DNA of 64,000 nt from Bizionia argentinensis JUB59 (GTDB lineage Bacteria; Bacteroidota; Bacteroidia; Flavobacteriales; Flavobacteriaceae): positions 48,342-112,341 of the forward strand of contig NZ_AFXZ01000003.1 of NCBI RefSeq assembly GCF_000224335.1, given 5' to 3'. The notes under the pieces are model-generated. The model was given only the letters and a program-made list of their open reading frames with translations, was not told the origin of the DNA and did no database searches. Positions 40,423-49,544 of the stretch are shown in pieces (position 1 is the stretch's first letter; the number at the start of each line of letters is the position of its first letter). A program made the position numbers and the translations under genes.

Positions 40423-41244
40423 ATGAAGAGAATAGTAGTATTAATATGCATGGCATTAATTGTGTTTAGTTGTGGCTCTAAAAAGCGAGCGGCTTCTAAA
40501 TCATCTAAAAAAAGACATAAAACGGAACGTGTTGTAAAAAGGCAACCCGTGAAATTGGCAACCATAAATAAACCAAATAATGAGCCTGTAAAACCACCCG
40601 TTGTAGCTAGTAGTAGTCCCATTGACGACTATATTGCATTATATAGCGATATCGCACAAGATGAAATGCGTTTATATCATATTCCTGCTAGTATTACTTT
40701 AGCACAGGGAATTTTGGAGTCAAGTTCTGGTAGAGGACGATTATCCGTGGAAGCTAATAATCATTTTGGTATCAAATGTCATGAGTGGACAGGTGCGCGA
40801 ATTTACCATGACGATGACTCGGATCAAGAGTGTTTCCGAAAATATAACGACGCCAAGTATTCTTACCGCGACCATTCACTTTTCTTAAAAGAACGTAAAC
40901 GGTATTATAAGTTATTCGAATTAGAAATTGATGATTATAAAGGGTGGGCAAGAGGCCTAAAAGATGCTGGTTACGCCACGGATAGAAAATATCCTGATAA
41001 GCTAATCAGTCTTATTGAGCGATATAATCTGCATCAATATGACGATATAGTTACAGGAAATAAAAGAGTTGTAAATGTCGATACAAATCAAGCAACTGGA
41101 TTATCGCATCGCGTTTTAAAAGGTGATACGCTTTACTCTTTGTCCAAGCGTTATAACACGTCTGTAGATGATTTAAAGAAAATAAATAATTTGTCCTCTA
41201 ACTCCTTGAATATAGGTGATTTATTAGTGGTGAAATTAAAATAA
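40423..41244 (+). CDS. Glucosaminidase lipoprotein with LysM domain
   Basis: A 273-residue exported peptidoglycan hydrolase. Lipobox VFSC lies near residue 17, followed by a basic linker, a glucosaminidase (FlgJ/Acm-like) domain about residues 65-210 with catalytic Glu in LAQGILESSSGRGRLSVEAN, and a C-terminal LysM motif (HRVLKGDTLYSLSKRYNTS) that binds glycan. It should cleave GlcNAc-MurNAc bonds in the wall. It is likely cotranscribed with hemL 15 bp downstream. Confidence 0.93.
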   Translation: MKRIVVLICMALIVFSCGSKKRAASKSSKKRHKTERVVKRQPVKLATINKPNNEPVKPPVVASSSPIDDYIALYSDIAQDEMRLYHIPASITLAQGILESSSGRGRLSVEANNHFGIKCHEWTGARIYHDDDSDQECFRKYNDAKYSYRDHSLFLKERKRYYKLFELEIDDYKGWARGLKDAGYATDRKYPDKLISLIERYNLHQYDDIVTGNKRVVNVDTNQATGLSHRVLKGDTLYSLSKRYNTSVDDLKKINNLSSNSLNIGDLLVVKLK

Positions 41245-41259
41245 TTAAAGTAAAATTTT

Positions 41260-42546
41260 ATGCAATACAAACGAAGTAGTGCACTATTTGCACAAGCTGA
41301 AAAAGTAATTCCAGGTGGTGTAAATTCGCCAGTAAGAGCTTTTGGAGCCGTGGGAGGTACGCCTATTTTTATTAAAAAAGCGCATGGTCCATATTTAATT
41401 GATGAGGATGATAATCAGTATATTGATTATATCAACTCTTGGGGTCCTATGATTTTAGGACATGCTTATCAACCTGTTGTAGATGCTGTTGTTGAAAAAA
41501 CAAAATTAGGAACGTCTTTTGGTACCCCGACAGAAATTGAAACAAAGATTGCCGAATTAGCCGTTTCCATGGTACCTAATATAGATAAAATCCGATTTGT
41601 AAATTCTGGAACCGAAGCTTGTATGAGCGCCGTTCGTTTAGCACGTGGTTTTACTGGAAAAGATAAAATAATAAAGTTTGCTGGTTGTTATCATGGTCAT
41701 AGTGATAGCTTTTTAATCCAAGCGGGAAGCGGTGCTGTAACTTTTGGTTCTCCCAATAGTCCGGGCGTAACTGCAGGAACAGCTAAAGATACTTTGCTAG
41801 CAGATTTTAATGATTTAGATAATGTTAGGGAGTTAATCAAAGCTAATACTAATGAAATAGCTTGTGTAATTATAGAGCCAGTAGCAGGGAATATGGGGTG
41901 TATTCCGCCTCAACCAAATTTTTTAAAGGGTTTAAGAGAGTTATGCTCGGAACACAATATTCTTTTAATTTTTGATGAAGTAATGACGGGGTTCCGTTTA
42001 TCAAAAGGTGGTGTTCAGCAGTTATATAATGTTCAAGCAGATATTGTTTGCTTCGGAAAAGTTATAGGCGGTGGTTTACCAGTTGGTGCCTTTGCTGCGC
42101 GTTCAGAAATTATGAATCATTTAGCGCCTTTAGGGCCTGTATATCAAGCGGGAACTTTAAGTGGTAATCCACTTGCTATGGCTGCTGGTTTGGCTATGTT
42201 ACAAGCCTTGAATGATGATGCTGAAATTTATAAGCGTTTAGAAGAGAAAACAGCTTATTTACATGAAGGAATGGCGCGTGTTTTAACTGAAAACAAGGTT
42301 GTTTATACCATAAATCGAGTCGGTTCTATGATATCAGTTCACTTTTCAAAAACTCCTGTCATTGATTTCAAGACGGCTGCCAATGCAAATAACGATATGT
42401 TTAAAAAGTTCTTTCACGGACTTTTAAATGAAGGTGTTTATATTGCGCCTAGTGCTTTTGAAACCTGGTTTATTGCGGATGCCTTGAGTTATGACGATTT
42501 GGATAAAACTATTGCCGCTGTTGAAACGGTTGCTAAAACGTTGTAA
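41260..42546 (+). CDS. hemL: Glutamate-1-semialdehyde 2,1-aminomutase
   Basis: A 428-residue class III aminotransferase-fold PLP enzyme that makes 5-aminolevulinate in the C5 pathway of tetrapyrrole synthesis. Signatures: [20 protein letters not shown] at the N-terminus, [33 protein letters not shown] and the PLP Lys in [15 protein letters not shown] (about residue 267). Length is normal. hemA is not in the window. Confidence 0.97.
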   Translation: MQYKRSSALFAQAEKVIPGGVNSPVRAFGAVGGTPIFIKKAHGPYLIDEDDNQYIDYINSWGPMILGHAYQPVVDAVVEKTKLGTSFGTPTEIETKIAELAVSMVPNIDKIRFVNSGTEACMSAVRLARGFTGKDKIIKFAGCYHGHSDSFLIQAGSGAVTFGSPNSPGVTAGTAKDTLLADFNDLDNVRELIKANTNEIACVIIEPVAGNMGCIPPQPNFLKGLRELCSEHNILLIFDEVMTGFRLSKGGVQQLYNVQADIVCFGKVIGGGLPVGAFAARSEIMNHLAPLGPVYQAGTLSGNPLAMAAGLAMLQALNDDAEIYKRLEEKTAYLHEGMARVLTENKVVYTINRVGSMISVHFSKTPVIDFKTAANANNDMFKKFFHGLLNEGVYIAPSAFETWFIADALSYDDLDKTIAAVETVAKTL

Positions 42547-43014
42547 TAGCTAAAATGTGATTATTTTTGAGTTAGGGGATAAAGAGCCAGACGTGAGACT
42601 GAAAATTAAGATTTACGATACGAGGCTAAAAAGGGTAGCGAGGAGGGATTTAAGAAAATAGAAGATAAAATTAGCATGTAAGATAGTACTTTTTTTTCTT
42701 AAATAAAGAAAGCAATTTGCGGCTGCGTCTTCCTACATAAGCCATAAAAACCAAATTTAAAATTTTTCAAAATATAAAAAACTGTTTAAAAGTTTAATTT
42801 ATGTAAAACTTTAAACAGTTTTTTTATTTTTTATAGATTACTTCACGGTTGAGGAAGTTGAACTAAATCAGCCTTTCAGACTGCCATCTTAAAATTAATT
42901 TATTCATCCTCATCTTGAAATCATTATAAAAAACTACCCAATTCTTGTCAAAAAAACACCGATAATAAGTGTCATTTAGATTAAATCCTTTAAAAATCTT
43001 AAGTAAAATTTCTG
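42547..43014. other. Intergenic region after hemL
   Basis: 468 bp with no recognised gene. It contains an intergenic-repeat-like stretch near 42586-42625 (GACGTGAGACTGA, then GATTTACGATACGAG) and the terminator at 42776. Confidence 0.5.
42776..42825 (+). terminator. Probable terminator downstream of hemL
   Basis: AAAAACTGTTTAAAAGTTT / AAACTTTAAACAGTTTTT stem with one bulged base and a T-rich tail. It is 230 nt from the hemL stop, so assignment to hemL is by position. Confidence 0.65.
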
Positions 43015-43383
43015 TTATCTAGCGCTTATTTTATATAATACTTGGGTTTGCTCTTCACTTAATAGTTCAGTTAATTGTAAAATGAATTCAGGTACCTCTA
43101 ATAAAGTTCGATTTATTACTTCAGACTGATTGTCATCATGTTTTGTTGCCATTATCTTTTGAAATTTGTCTGATTTTAGTTGCTTAATAATCAGGTCGGT
43201 TGTCAGTTTTTGCTGTGGCTTCGTTAAGTTTAGCTTTTTACTAAGCATTACAACTTGATCCGCTGCGAGTTTATCAATTATAGAATTCGACTGCTCAAAA
43301 CTTGATTCTTTGTTAATCTTTGAGTCTTGTGCAGAAAGTTGCATGCCTGCCAAAGCCAATACAATGACTAATATTTTTCTCAT
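43015..43383 (-). CDS. Secreted Spy/CpxP-like small protein
   Basis: A 122-residue protein with a signal peptide (MRKILVIVLALAGMQLSAQ) and a helical chain containing LTKPQQKLTTDLI and LSEEQTQVLYKI, which resemble the LTxxQ repeats of Spy/CpxP-type periplasmic proteins. That similarity is weak, so a chaperone-like or stress-related role is only a suggestion. It stands alone on the minus strand. Confidence 0.6.
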   Translation of the reverse strand: MRKILVIVLALAGMQLSAQDSKINKESSFEQSNSIIDKLAADQVVMLSKKLNLTKPQQKLTTDLIIKQLKSDKFQKIMATKHDDNQSEVINRTLLEVPEFILQLTELLSEEQTQVLYKISAR

Positions 43384-43726
43384 AATTGCATTTTTAAATT
43401 ATTTTGATGAAAGTAAGAAAAATTATTTTCAAACACCTTAAAGTTTGGTAAATTATTATAAAGTGAGGCTTTTTCCGAAATCGATAGTTCAACATTTTGA
43501 TCGAAAAATCTCCATGATTCATAAAATTACCGAAATTGTTAACGTCATTAATTACGCATATGACAACGATGATTTCTAATGTTTAGTTTTCGCAGTGACA
43601 TTACTTGACTTTTTTTTGTTAAACTCTCTTAAAATCAATCGTTTAGTGTTAAATGTTTCCAAATTTATGTAACTTTTTAGACTATCTAACGTCCTATAAT
43701 TGAACGTAATAATTATAAAGAAAAAA
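43384..43726. other. Intergenic region with possible GNAT remnant
   Basis: 343 bp between divergent small secreted-protein genes. On the minus strand, 43618-43668 reads in one frame as LETFNTKRLILREFN, like the N-terminus of a GNAT acetyltransferase, but there is no ATG and no continuation. Otherwise only promoter-sized AT-rich DNA is seen. Confidence 0.35.
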
Positions 43727-44182
43727 ATGAAACATTTATTAGTCTTAAGCAGTTTTTTATTAACATTAACTACCACTGTGGCTAGCAATTTTATATCTGA
43801 AAAAAAATCAAGTATTTCGCTTGTTGTAACAAGTAAATCAGAGACAGAGAAAACGGTTCCAAAAATACAAGAAATTCAGGTTTTCAATGTGAAGGAACAA
43901 ATCGATTTAGGGTTTGATGTGAACCAATATTTACCAGAAAATTTTAATCCATTGGCAGGCAAAAATGATCTTAATTGGAACAATATTTTGATCATTGAAA
44001 CGCCTGTTGTAGTAAATTTAGATTTTGACATAAAATTCTATTTACCAAAAAATTTCAACCCTTTAAAAGGAAAAAACGATATAGATTGGGATAATATTGA
44101 ATTAATTGAAATTGAAGAAGAACTTCATTTTAACTTTAATGTCAATGCGTACCTTCCAAAGGATTTTAATCCGAATAAATAA
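43727..44182 (+). CDS. Exported repeat protein with YLPxxFNP repeats
   Basis: A 151-residue protein with a signal peptide (MKHLLVLSSFLLTLTTTVAS) and, from about residue 58, three copies of an about 34-residue unit: LGFDVNQYLPENFNPLAGKN, LDFDIKFYLPKNFNPLKGKN and a truncated FNFNVNAYLPKDFNP, the first two continuing DLNWNNI and DIDWDNI. ATG 43727 is chosen because it opens the signal peptide; the in-frame TTG at 43700 adds lysines ahead of it. Function unknown; the spaced Asp/Asn and aromatic residues suggest a small adhesion or wall-associated repeat. Confidence 0.7.
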   Translation: MKHLLVLSSFLLTLTTTVASNFISEKKSSISLVVTSKSETEKTVPKIQEIQVFNVKEQIDLGFDVNQYLPENFNPLAGKNDLNWNNILIIETPVVVNLDFDIKFYLPKNFNPLKGKNDIDWDNIELIEIEEELHFNFNVNAYLPKDFNPNK

Positions 44183-44221
44183 AAAATAGTTAGTTTTTCA
44201 TATTAGTTTAATTGGTTAGTG

Positions 44222-44257
44222 AAAACCCAGTGACGTTAAAAGCACTGGGTTTTTTTA
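44222..44257 (+). terminator. Intrinsic terminator of the repeat-protein gene
   Basis: AAAACCCAGTG / CACTGGGTTTT stem, 10-nt loop, T7 tail. Confidence 0.92.
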
Positions 44258-44346
44258 TGAAAATATTTTTTAAAGTGAATTTAAATATTACCGAAGTAAG
44301 CTATAATCTCAATTTTGAACTAAACTTCTTCTAGACGTTAAAGCTC

Positions 44347-45039
44347 TTAAAAGGTTTCTTTCTGAAAAAAATCCCGATACTGCATCACACGAAAATCGAA
44401 AGTATTAAAATCTGGATTCTTTGCTTTTAGCTGCTTATAGAGCGGTAATCTACTAATGGATATGTTAGCTGCGCCAGAGCCAGATGTTAAGGAAACGGTT
44501 TTAATTATGCGATTAGAAGCGTTATTTTCACCTTGATCTAATATGAATTGATGAATTCGAGGGACTTCATTTGAAACGACTTCGAGTTTTAAATTATAAG
44601 TTTTTAAGTGCTTTCTGAAGAAATATTCTGGACCATTTTTACTATTCCCACCAGTAAATAATAACGTGTCAATTTTAGGATATTGTTTTAAATACTCTAA
44701 AATATCTCGAAGTTGAATGTTTTTCATTCCTAAATCGGATGCATCAATCTTTTCACGTTCGGCACTTTCTACAATGTCGCAAACACCAATTTTATGTTCA
44801 ATCAAAAACTCTTGACGCTCTAATATCGCTTCATCTGAATTATCATAGCGAAGATTTAGCTTGTGAATCTTATCTATAAACAACCATAAACTATTAAAGT
44901 AGCTGCCATAACAGAAATCCACATCTTTTTCATGCAATTCGCTCGTGGAAAATCTTGGTGGCGGCAAGGTTCCAACAATTAATTTCGTCGTATCTTTTTG
45001 AATAAACGGCTTGTAAGGATGCTGATGAAAGAAAGTCAT
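44347..45039 (-). CDS. Uracil-DNA glycosylase superfamily protein
   Basis: A 230-residue protein with the UDG-fold opening KLIVGTLPPPRFST (family 4/MUG-like GTLPP motif) and YGSYFNSLW, the Phe/Asn pocket, plus a C-terminal SLTSGSGAANISISR that matches the second active-site loop (SGSGAAN). It probably excises uracil, hypoxanthine or another damaged base. The central acidic helix block (RQEFLIEHKIGVCDIVESAE) is typical of this subgroup. Substrate range is not predictable. It is monocistronic and divergent from the bTHX gene. Confidence 0.82.
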   Translation of the reverse strand: MTFFHQHPYKPFIQKDTTKLIVGTLPPPRFSTSELHEKDVDFCYGSYFNSLWLFIDKIHKLNLRYDNSDEAILERQEFLIEHKIGVCDIVESAEREKIDASDLGMKNIQLRDILEYLKQYPKIDTLLFTGGNSKNGPEYFFRKHLKTYNLKLEVVSNEVPRIHQFILDQGENNASNRIIKTVSLTSGSGAANISISRLPLYKQLKAKNPDFNTFDFRVMQYRDFFQKETF

Positions 45040-45103
45040 GGATACTTTTAAAAGCGGTTAATATGTTGTACTTTATCAATTCACATTTAAACAAAAAAAA
45101 ATC

Positions 45104-45235
45104 ATGGGAAAAGGTGATAAAAAAACAAAACGAGGAAAAATTAATCGCGGTTCATTCGGCGTAAGACGTCCAAGAATTAAAAAACAAGTACGTCCTGAAG
45201 AAAAAATAAGCGTTGACAAAAAAGCAAAAGCTTAA
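45104..45235 (+). CDS. 30S ribosomal protein bTHX
   Basis: A 43-residue, very basic protein (MGKGDKKTKRGKINRGSFGV, then RRPRIKK) that matches bTHX, the small Thx protein which stabilises the 30S head in Thermus and occurs widely in Bacteroidota. It is too short to be found by length filters. It lies between the UDG-family gene and yaaA, both on the other strand. The Lys/Ala tail (SVDKKAKA) is usual. Confidence 0.92.
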   Translation: MGKGDKKTKRGKINRGSFGVRRPRIKKQVRPEEKISVDKKAKA

Positions 45236-45265
45236 AGTCATTTATTTTAATTTTATCAAGTGTAA

Positions 45266-46024
45266 TTAGCGAGTAAAGACGATTTTATTGTCCGTTGATA
45301 ACGTATCACTTAAGCCATAACCTTCTAGGTTAAACGTTTTAATGTCATCTAGGGTTTGTGCGTTTTTGTCTATAATAAAACGTGTCATTAAACCTCTAGC
45401 TGCTTTGGCATAAATACCAATGGTTTTGTATTTGTCGTCTTTATATTCTTTAAAATCGATATCAATAACCGGCACTTTTAGGGCTTTTTTATCAATGGCT
45501 TTAAAATATTCGTTACTCGCTAAATTAATAAATAATTCGTCATCTTTTAACTCGTCATTCAGTGCTTTAGTAACTTTTTCTTGCCAAAATTCATATAGAT
45601 TTTTGTTTTCTCCAACGGGCATCTTGGTTCCCATTTCTAAACGGTAAGGCATCATTAAATCCAGAGGTTTTAAAACGCCATATAAACCAGAAAGTATACG
45701 CACTGTATCTTGAAGTTTAGCTATTTTATCTTTAGGAATAGTATAAGCATCCAAACCGCGATACACATCACCATTAAAAGCATAAATAGCTTGTCTGGCC
45801 GATTCTTTTTTAAATGGTAATTCCCATTTTTGATTTCTGTCGTAATTCAGCTGACTCAAATTGTCAGAAATCTTCATTAATTTCGATAAGTCTTTTGGCG
45901 ATTTCTCTTTAAGAACCTCACTTAAGCGCTCGGATTCTTTTAGGAAAATTGAATCCGTAGTTTTAGAAGTTGGTAATTTACTCTCGTAATCTAATGATTT
46001 GGCTGGGGATAAAACGAGTTTCAT
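45266..46024 (-). CDS. yaaA: Peroxide stress protein YaaA
   Basis: A 252-residue protein of the YaaA/DUF328 family, seen in MKLVLSPAKSLDYESKLPT, FNGDVYRGLDA, YGVLKPLDLMMPYRLEMGT and NLASNEYFKAI. In E. coli YaaA lowers free iron and oxidative DNA damage during peroxide stress and binds DNA. Length is standard. No peroxide-responsive operator is recognised upstream. It is a single gene on the minus strand. Confidence 0.95.
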   Translation of the reverse strand: MKLVLSPAKSLDYESKLPTSKTTDSIFLKESERLSEVLKEKSPKDLSKLMKISDNLSQLNYDRNQKWELPFKKESARQAIYAFNGDVYRGLDAYTIPKDKIAKLQDTVRILSGLYGVLKPLDLMMPYRLEMGTKMPVGENKNLYEFWQEKVTKALNDELKDDELFINLASNEYFKAIDKKALKVPVIDIDFKEYKDDKYKTIGIYAKAARGLMTRFIIDKNAQTLDDIKTFNLEGYGLSDTLSTDNKIVFTR

Positions 46025-46155
46025 AAGTATGTATATCCTGAATTTAGGAATCGATTTAAAGGTTCGTAACTAATTTGTGTTTACCAAAGTTACGATTCAC
46101 TTCTCATAAAATCAATTTCTAATTTTAATCTTTCTTATAAAACTATAAAGGAAAT

Positions 46156-47196
46156 TTATTCACCATCTTGATGTTTAGAGTAATTACGCCATTTTTCAAT
46201 GCAGTCTTGCATATCCTTTGGGATTTCAGATTCAAAACGCATCATTTCACCTGTTGTAGGATGTATAAAACCCAATGTTTTGGCGTGTAGTGCCTGTCTA
46301 GGTAATATTTTAAAACAGTTATCTACAAATTGACGATATTTAGTAAAAGTGGTTCCTTTTAAAATGCGTTCGCCACCATAACGCTCATCATTAAAAAGTG
46401 TATGACCAATATGTTTCATGTGTACGCGAATTTGGTGTGTACGGCCGGTTTCTAGCATACAAGAAACAAGCGTTACATAGCCTAAACGCTCAATGACTTT
46501 GTAATGCGTAACGGCAGGTTTCCCTTTATCACTATCATCTCCATAATAAACCGTGTTTTGTAAGCGGTTTTTTGGATGACGTCCAATATTACCTTCAATA
46601 GTACCTTCGTCTTCATCCATGTTCCCCCAAGCAATAGCTACGTATTCGCGTTCGCTGGTTTTATTAAAAAATTGCTTAGACAAATGGGTCATAGACTCTT
46701 CATTTTTCGCAATTACTAATAAGCCACTCGTATCTTTATCAATTCTATGTACCAGTCCTGGTCGGTTGCTAGAATTATTTGGTAGGTTTTCAAAATGATA
46801 TATTAATGCATTTATTAAGGTACCAGAATAATTTCCATGACCGGGATGAACAACCATTCCTGGCTCTTTATTTACGACTAATAAATCAGCGTCTTCGTAA
46901 ACAATGTTTAGAGGGATATCTTCAGGTGTTAGTAAATTTTCATAAGGCGGATGCTCAAAAAGCACACGGATTTTATCAAAAGGTTTTACTTTGTAATTCG
47001 ATTTTATAGGTGTATCGTTCACGTAAATATTGCCTTCTTTAGCTGCGGCTTGAATTTTATTACGCGTCGCGTTTTCAATAAAATTCATTAAATATTTATC
47101 AATCCGCAAGGGCGTTTGGCCTTTATCGGCAGTAAAAGCGTAGTGCTCGTATAATTCGTCGTCTTCGCTTTGGTTTTCTGGAGTATATTCTGCCAT
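46156..47196 (-). CDS. RluD-family 23S rRNA pseudouridine synthase
   Basis: A 346-residue RluA/RluD-type enzyme: N-terminal S4 RNA-binding domain (about 25-85, LRIDKYLMNFIENATRNKIQ), then the synthase domain with catalytic Asp in GLVHRIDKDTSGLLVIA and later ETGRTHQIRVHMKHIGH. It isomerises uridines in 23S rRNA (positions 1911, 1915 and 1917 in RluD); exact sites are inferred. The start ATG lies 2 bp after the PASTA-protein stop, a pairing usual in Flavobacteria. Confidence 0.93.
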   Translation of the reverse strand: MAEYTPENQSEDDELYEHYAFTADKGQTPLRIDKYLMNFIENATRNKIQAAAKEGNIYVNDTPIKSNYKVKPFDKIRVLFEHPPYENLLTPEDIPLNIVYEDADLLVVNKEPGMVVHPGHGNYSGTLINALIYHFENLPNNSSNRPGLVHRIDKDTSGLLVIAKNEESMTHLSKQFFNKTSEREYVAIAWGNMDEDEGTIEGNIGRHPKNRLQNTVYYGDDSDKGKPAVTHYKVIERLGYVTLVSCMLETGRTHQIRVHMKHIGHTLFNDERYGGERILKGTTFTKYRQFVDNCFKILPRQALHAKTLGFIHPTTGEMMRFESEIPKDMQDCIEKWRNYSKHQDGE

Positions 47197-47198
47197 AA

Positions 47199-47762
47199 TT
47201 AGTTTGAACCTGATCTGTTTCCGTTACCTAAAACCAAATCGATTTTAGATGTTTTAGGCAATTCATCGCCTTCTTTTATTTCTGAACCTTTATGCTTCAG
47301 TCTTACTACTTCGTTTTCGCCTAGGTAATCGGTGTAAGTTATTTCGCCAATTACAAAACCTAGAGCTTCAAGCGTTGGTTTAGCTTGTCTGAAAGTTTTT
47401 TCTTTTAAATTCGGGATTCTAACCTTTCTAAATCCAGAAGGGTTTAAAGTCACATATATTTTACGGTTGTATTTTACTTCTTCACCTGCAATTGGATCTT
47501 GTTCAATTACCGAAAATTTAGGATAATCTGGGTTGTAATTAGAAGAGTCTAAAACTTCTAAGCGCAAATTATTGGCATTTAAATCAATTTGAGCGACGCC
47601 CATAGATTTGCCTTTTAAATCGGGCACAATCTCAAATTCACCATGATTGGTAGTTATACTCAACCATTTTAATAGAATAAAACAAAGTACTACTATACCG
47701 ACAACGGCTAGGATTATTTGTTTAAGAAATGTTTTACTAGTCAGAAATTTTATAAGACTCAT
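47199..47762 (-). CDS. PASTA domain-containing membrane protein
   Basis: A 187-residue protein from ATG 47762 (MSLIKFLTSKTFLKQ). I prefer this over an in-frame TTG 21 bp upstream because it gives a natural membrane start. One transmembrane helix (about 15-36) is followed by two or three PASTA repeats (VPDLKGKSMGVAQIDLNANN; IPNLKEKTFRQAKPTLEALG). PASTA domains elsewhere sense peptidoglycan fragments as part of kinases or PBPs; here no catalytic domain is attached. It is coupled to the rluD-type gene and divergent from ddl. Confidence 0.9.
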   Translation of the reverse strand: MSLIKFLTSKTFLKQIILAVVGIVVLCFILLKWLSITTNHGEFEIVPDLKGKSMGVAQIDLNANNLRLEVLDSSNYNPDYPKFSVIEQDPIAGEEVKYNRKIYVTLNPSGFRKVRIPNLKEKTFRQAKPTLEALGFVIGEITYTDYLGENEVVRLKHKGSEIKEGDELPKTSKIDLVLGNGNRSGSN

Positions 47763-47929
47763 GGAAATGTATTTGTTGGGCAAATATATAAAAACAGAAC
47801 TGTTTTTAGTTTTGATTTATTAGTGATATTTTAGCTTAACCTATAAAGATACGTTTTATTGTTAGTTTTGGACTCTAATAAATTCGTGAATTGTAAAATA
47901 AATTACCTGAAATCAAGCAAATACAGCTA

Positions 47930-48907
47930 ATGAAAAAGAATATTGCCATTATAATGGGAGGTTACTCTAGTGAGTACGAAATTTCCCTTCGTAGCGGAAA
48001 CGTAGTTTACAACGCCTTAAATACTTTAGAAGTTTATAATTCCTATAGAATCCATATTTTTGAAAATAAGTGGGTTTATGTATCCGATGCCTCGGAAGAA
48101 TTTCCAATTGATAAAAATGATTTCTCTGTTGTTGTAAATGGTGAAAAAATCACGTTCGATTGTGTCTTTAATGCTATTCATGGTTCGCCTGGCGAAGATG
48201 GTTATATGCAAGCGTATTTGGAGTTGTTGAAAATCCCGCACACTAGTTGTGGTATGTATCAAGCAGCTTTAACCTTTAATAAGCGCGATTGTTTGAGCGT
48301 TTTAAAACCATACGGTATCAAGACAGCAGAAAGCTATTATATTAATTTTGGTGATGTTGTAGATGAAGATGCTATTATTAAAAAAGTAGGATTGCCGTGT
48401 TTTGTAAAAGCGAATCGTGCTGGAAGCAGTTTTGGTATTTCAAAAGTTTATAAAAAAGAAGCGTTTAAAGAGGCTTTAGAAGTCGCTTATAAAGAAGATG
48501 ACGAAGTTATTATCGAATCTTTTTTAGATGGTATCGAGGTTTCTGTGGGCGTAATTTCACATCAAGGTGAAACGAAAGTGCTGCCGATAACTGAAATTGT
48601 GAGTGAAAACGATTTTTTCGATTATAAAGCGAAGTATCTTGGACAATCGCAAGAAATTACGCCAGCTAGAATATCCGAAGCCGATGCTGAAAAAGTAAGT
48701 GCTTTAGCGAAAAAAGTTTATCAAATTTTAAAAATGACTGGTTTTTCTAGAAGTGAATATATTTTTAAAGATGGCGAACCTCATTTACTGGAAGTTAATA
48801 CCGTTCCCGGTTTAACAAAGGCAAGTATTTTACCACAGCAAGCTGAAGCAGCGGGGATTAGTTTGGAGGAGCTGTTTGGAAATGCAATTGAAGAGGCGTT
48901 AAAATAA
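47930..48907 (+). CDS. ddl: D-alanine--D-alanine ligase
   Basis: A 325-residue ATP-grasp enzyme making D-Ala-D-Ala for peptidoglycan. It has the N-terminal IAIIMGGYSSEYEISLRSG block, HGSPGEDGYMQAYLELL, the central ATP-grasp (CFVKANRAGSSFGISKV) and the Mg-binding end (FSRSEYIFKDGEPHLLEVNTVPGLT). Length and motifs are normal. It is divergent from the PASTA/rluD pair, fitting a cell-wall theme, and followed by coaD after a gap with two right-type hairpins. Confidence 0.96.
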   Translation: MKKNIAIIMGGYSSEYEISLRSGNVVYNALNTLEVYNSYRIHIFENKWVYVSDASEEFPIDKNDFSVVVNGEKITFDCVFNAIHGSPGEDGYMQAYLELLKIPHTSCGMYQAALTFNKRDCLSVLKPYGIKTAESYYINFGDVVDEDAIIKKVGLPCFVKANRAGSSFGISKVYKKEAFKEALEVAYKEDDEVIIESFLDGIEVSVGVISHQGETKVLPITEIVSENDFFDYKAKYLGQSQEITPARISEADAEKVSALAKKVYQILKMTGFSRSEYIFKDGEPHLLEVNTVPGLTKASILPQQAEAAGISLEELFGNAIEEALK

Positions 48908-48948
48908 TTTATGATTATATTTGATATTCTTTACTAATTAATTGAAAT

Positions 48949-48965
48949 TTCCACCTTCGTGGGAA
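48949..48965 (-). repeat. Right-type hairpin between ddl and coaD, first copy
   Basis: TTCCAC / GTGGGAA, loop CTTC, with one bulged base; 41 nt after the ddl stop. Confidence 0.65.
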
Positions 48966-48984
48966 TGAGTTTTAAAAAAAGATT

Positions 48985-48998
48985 CCTGCCTTTGCAGG
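48985..48998 (-). repeat. Right-type hairpin before coaD
   Basis: CCTGC / GCAGG stem, loop CTTT, preceded by AAAAAAAGATT; ends 7 nt before the coaD ATG. Same family as the paa-operon hairpins but 23 kb away. Confidence 0.8.
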
Positions 48999-49005
48999 TA
49001 ATATT

Positions 49006-49461
49006 ATGAAAAGAGCATTATTTCCAGGGTCTTTTGATCCATTGACGTTAGGTCATTTCGATATTATTAGTCGTGGTGTTCATCTTTTTGATGAAGTTGT
49101 AGTTGCTATAGGTATCAATGCCGATAAAAAATACATGTTTAAGCTTGAAGAACGCAGAAAATTCATTGAAGATGCTTTTAGGGACGAGCCTAGAATAAAA
49201 GTCGTTACTTATGAAGGTATGACTATAGATTTTTGTAAGGAAATTAATGCTGAATTTATTCTACGTGGTTTAAGAAATCCAGCCGATTTCGAATTCGAAA
49301 AAGCCATTGCACACACCAATAGAAAACTCTCTAAAATAGAAACTGTTTTCTTATTAACGGCCGCGCGTACGTCCTATATAAGTTCAAGTATTGTTCGCGA
49401 TGTAATTAGAAACAAAGGCGATTATAAGGTTTTAGTTCCTGATAGCGTTAGAGTGAGGTAA
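49006..49461 (+). CDS. coaD: Phosphopantetheine adenylyltransferase
   Basis: A 151-residue nucleotidyltransferase catalysing the fourth step of CoA synthesis. The HxGH-type motif is in LFPGSFDPLTLGHFDII and the second signature is ARTSYISSSIVRDVI (ISSS motif). RGLRNPADFEFE is also typical. Length is normal. The ATG follows a right-type hairpin by 7 nt. Confidence 0.97.
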   Translation: MKRALFPGSFDPLTLGHFDIISRGVHLFDEVVVAIGINADKKYMFKLEERRKFIEDAFRDEPRIKVVTYEGMTIDFCKEINAEFILRGLRNPADFEFEKAIAHTNRKLSKIETVFLLTAARTSYISSSIVRDVIRNKGDYKVLVPDSVRVR

Positions 49462-49544
49462 GTATCAAAAAAAATATTCTTTACCAACAGCTATACGTTT
49501 ATGAAGAAATGGCAATATTAAAAGCCTAAACCTAAAAACTTCTT

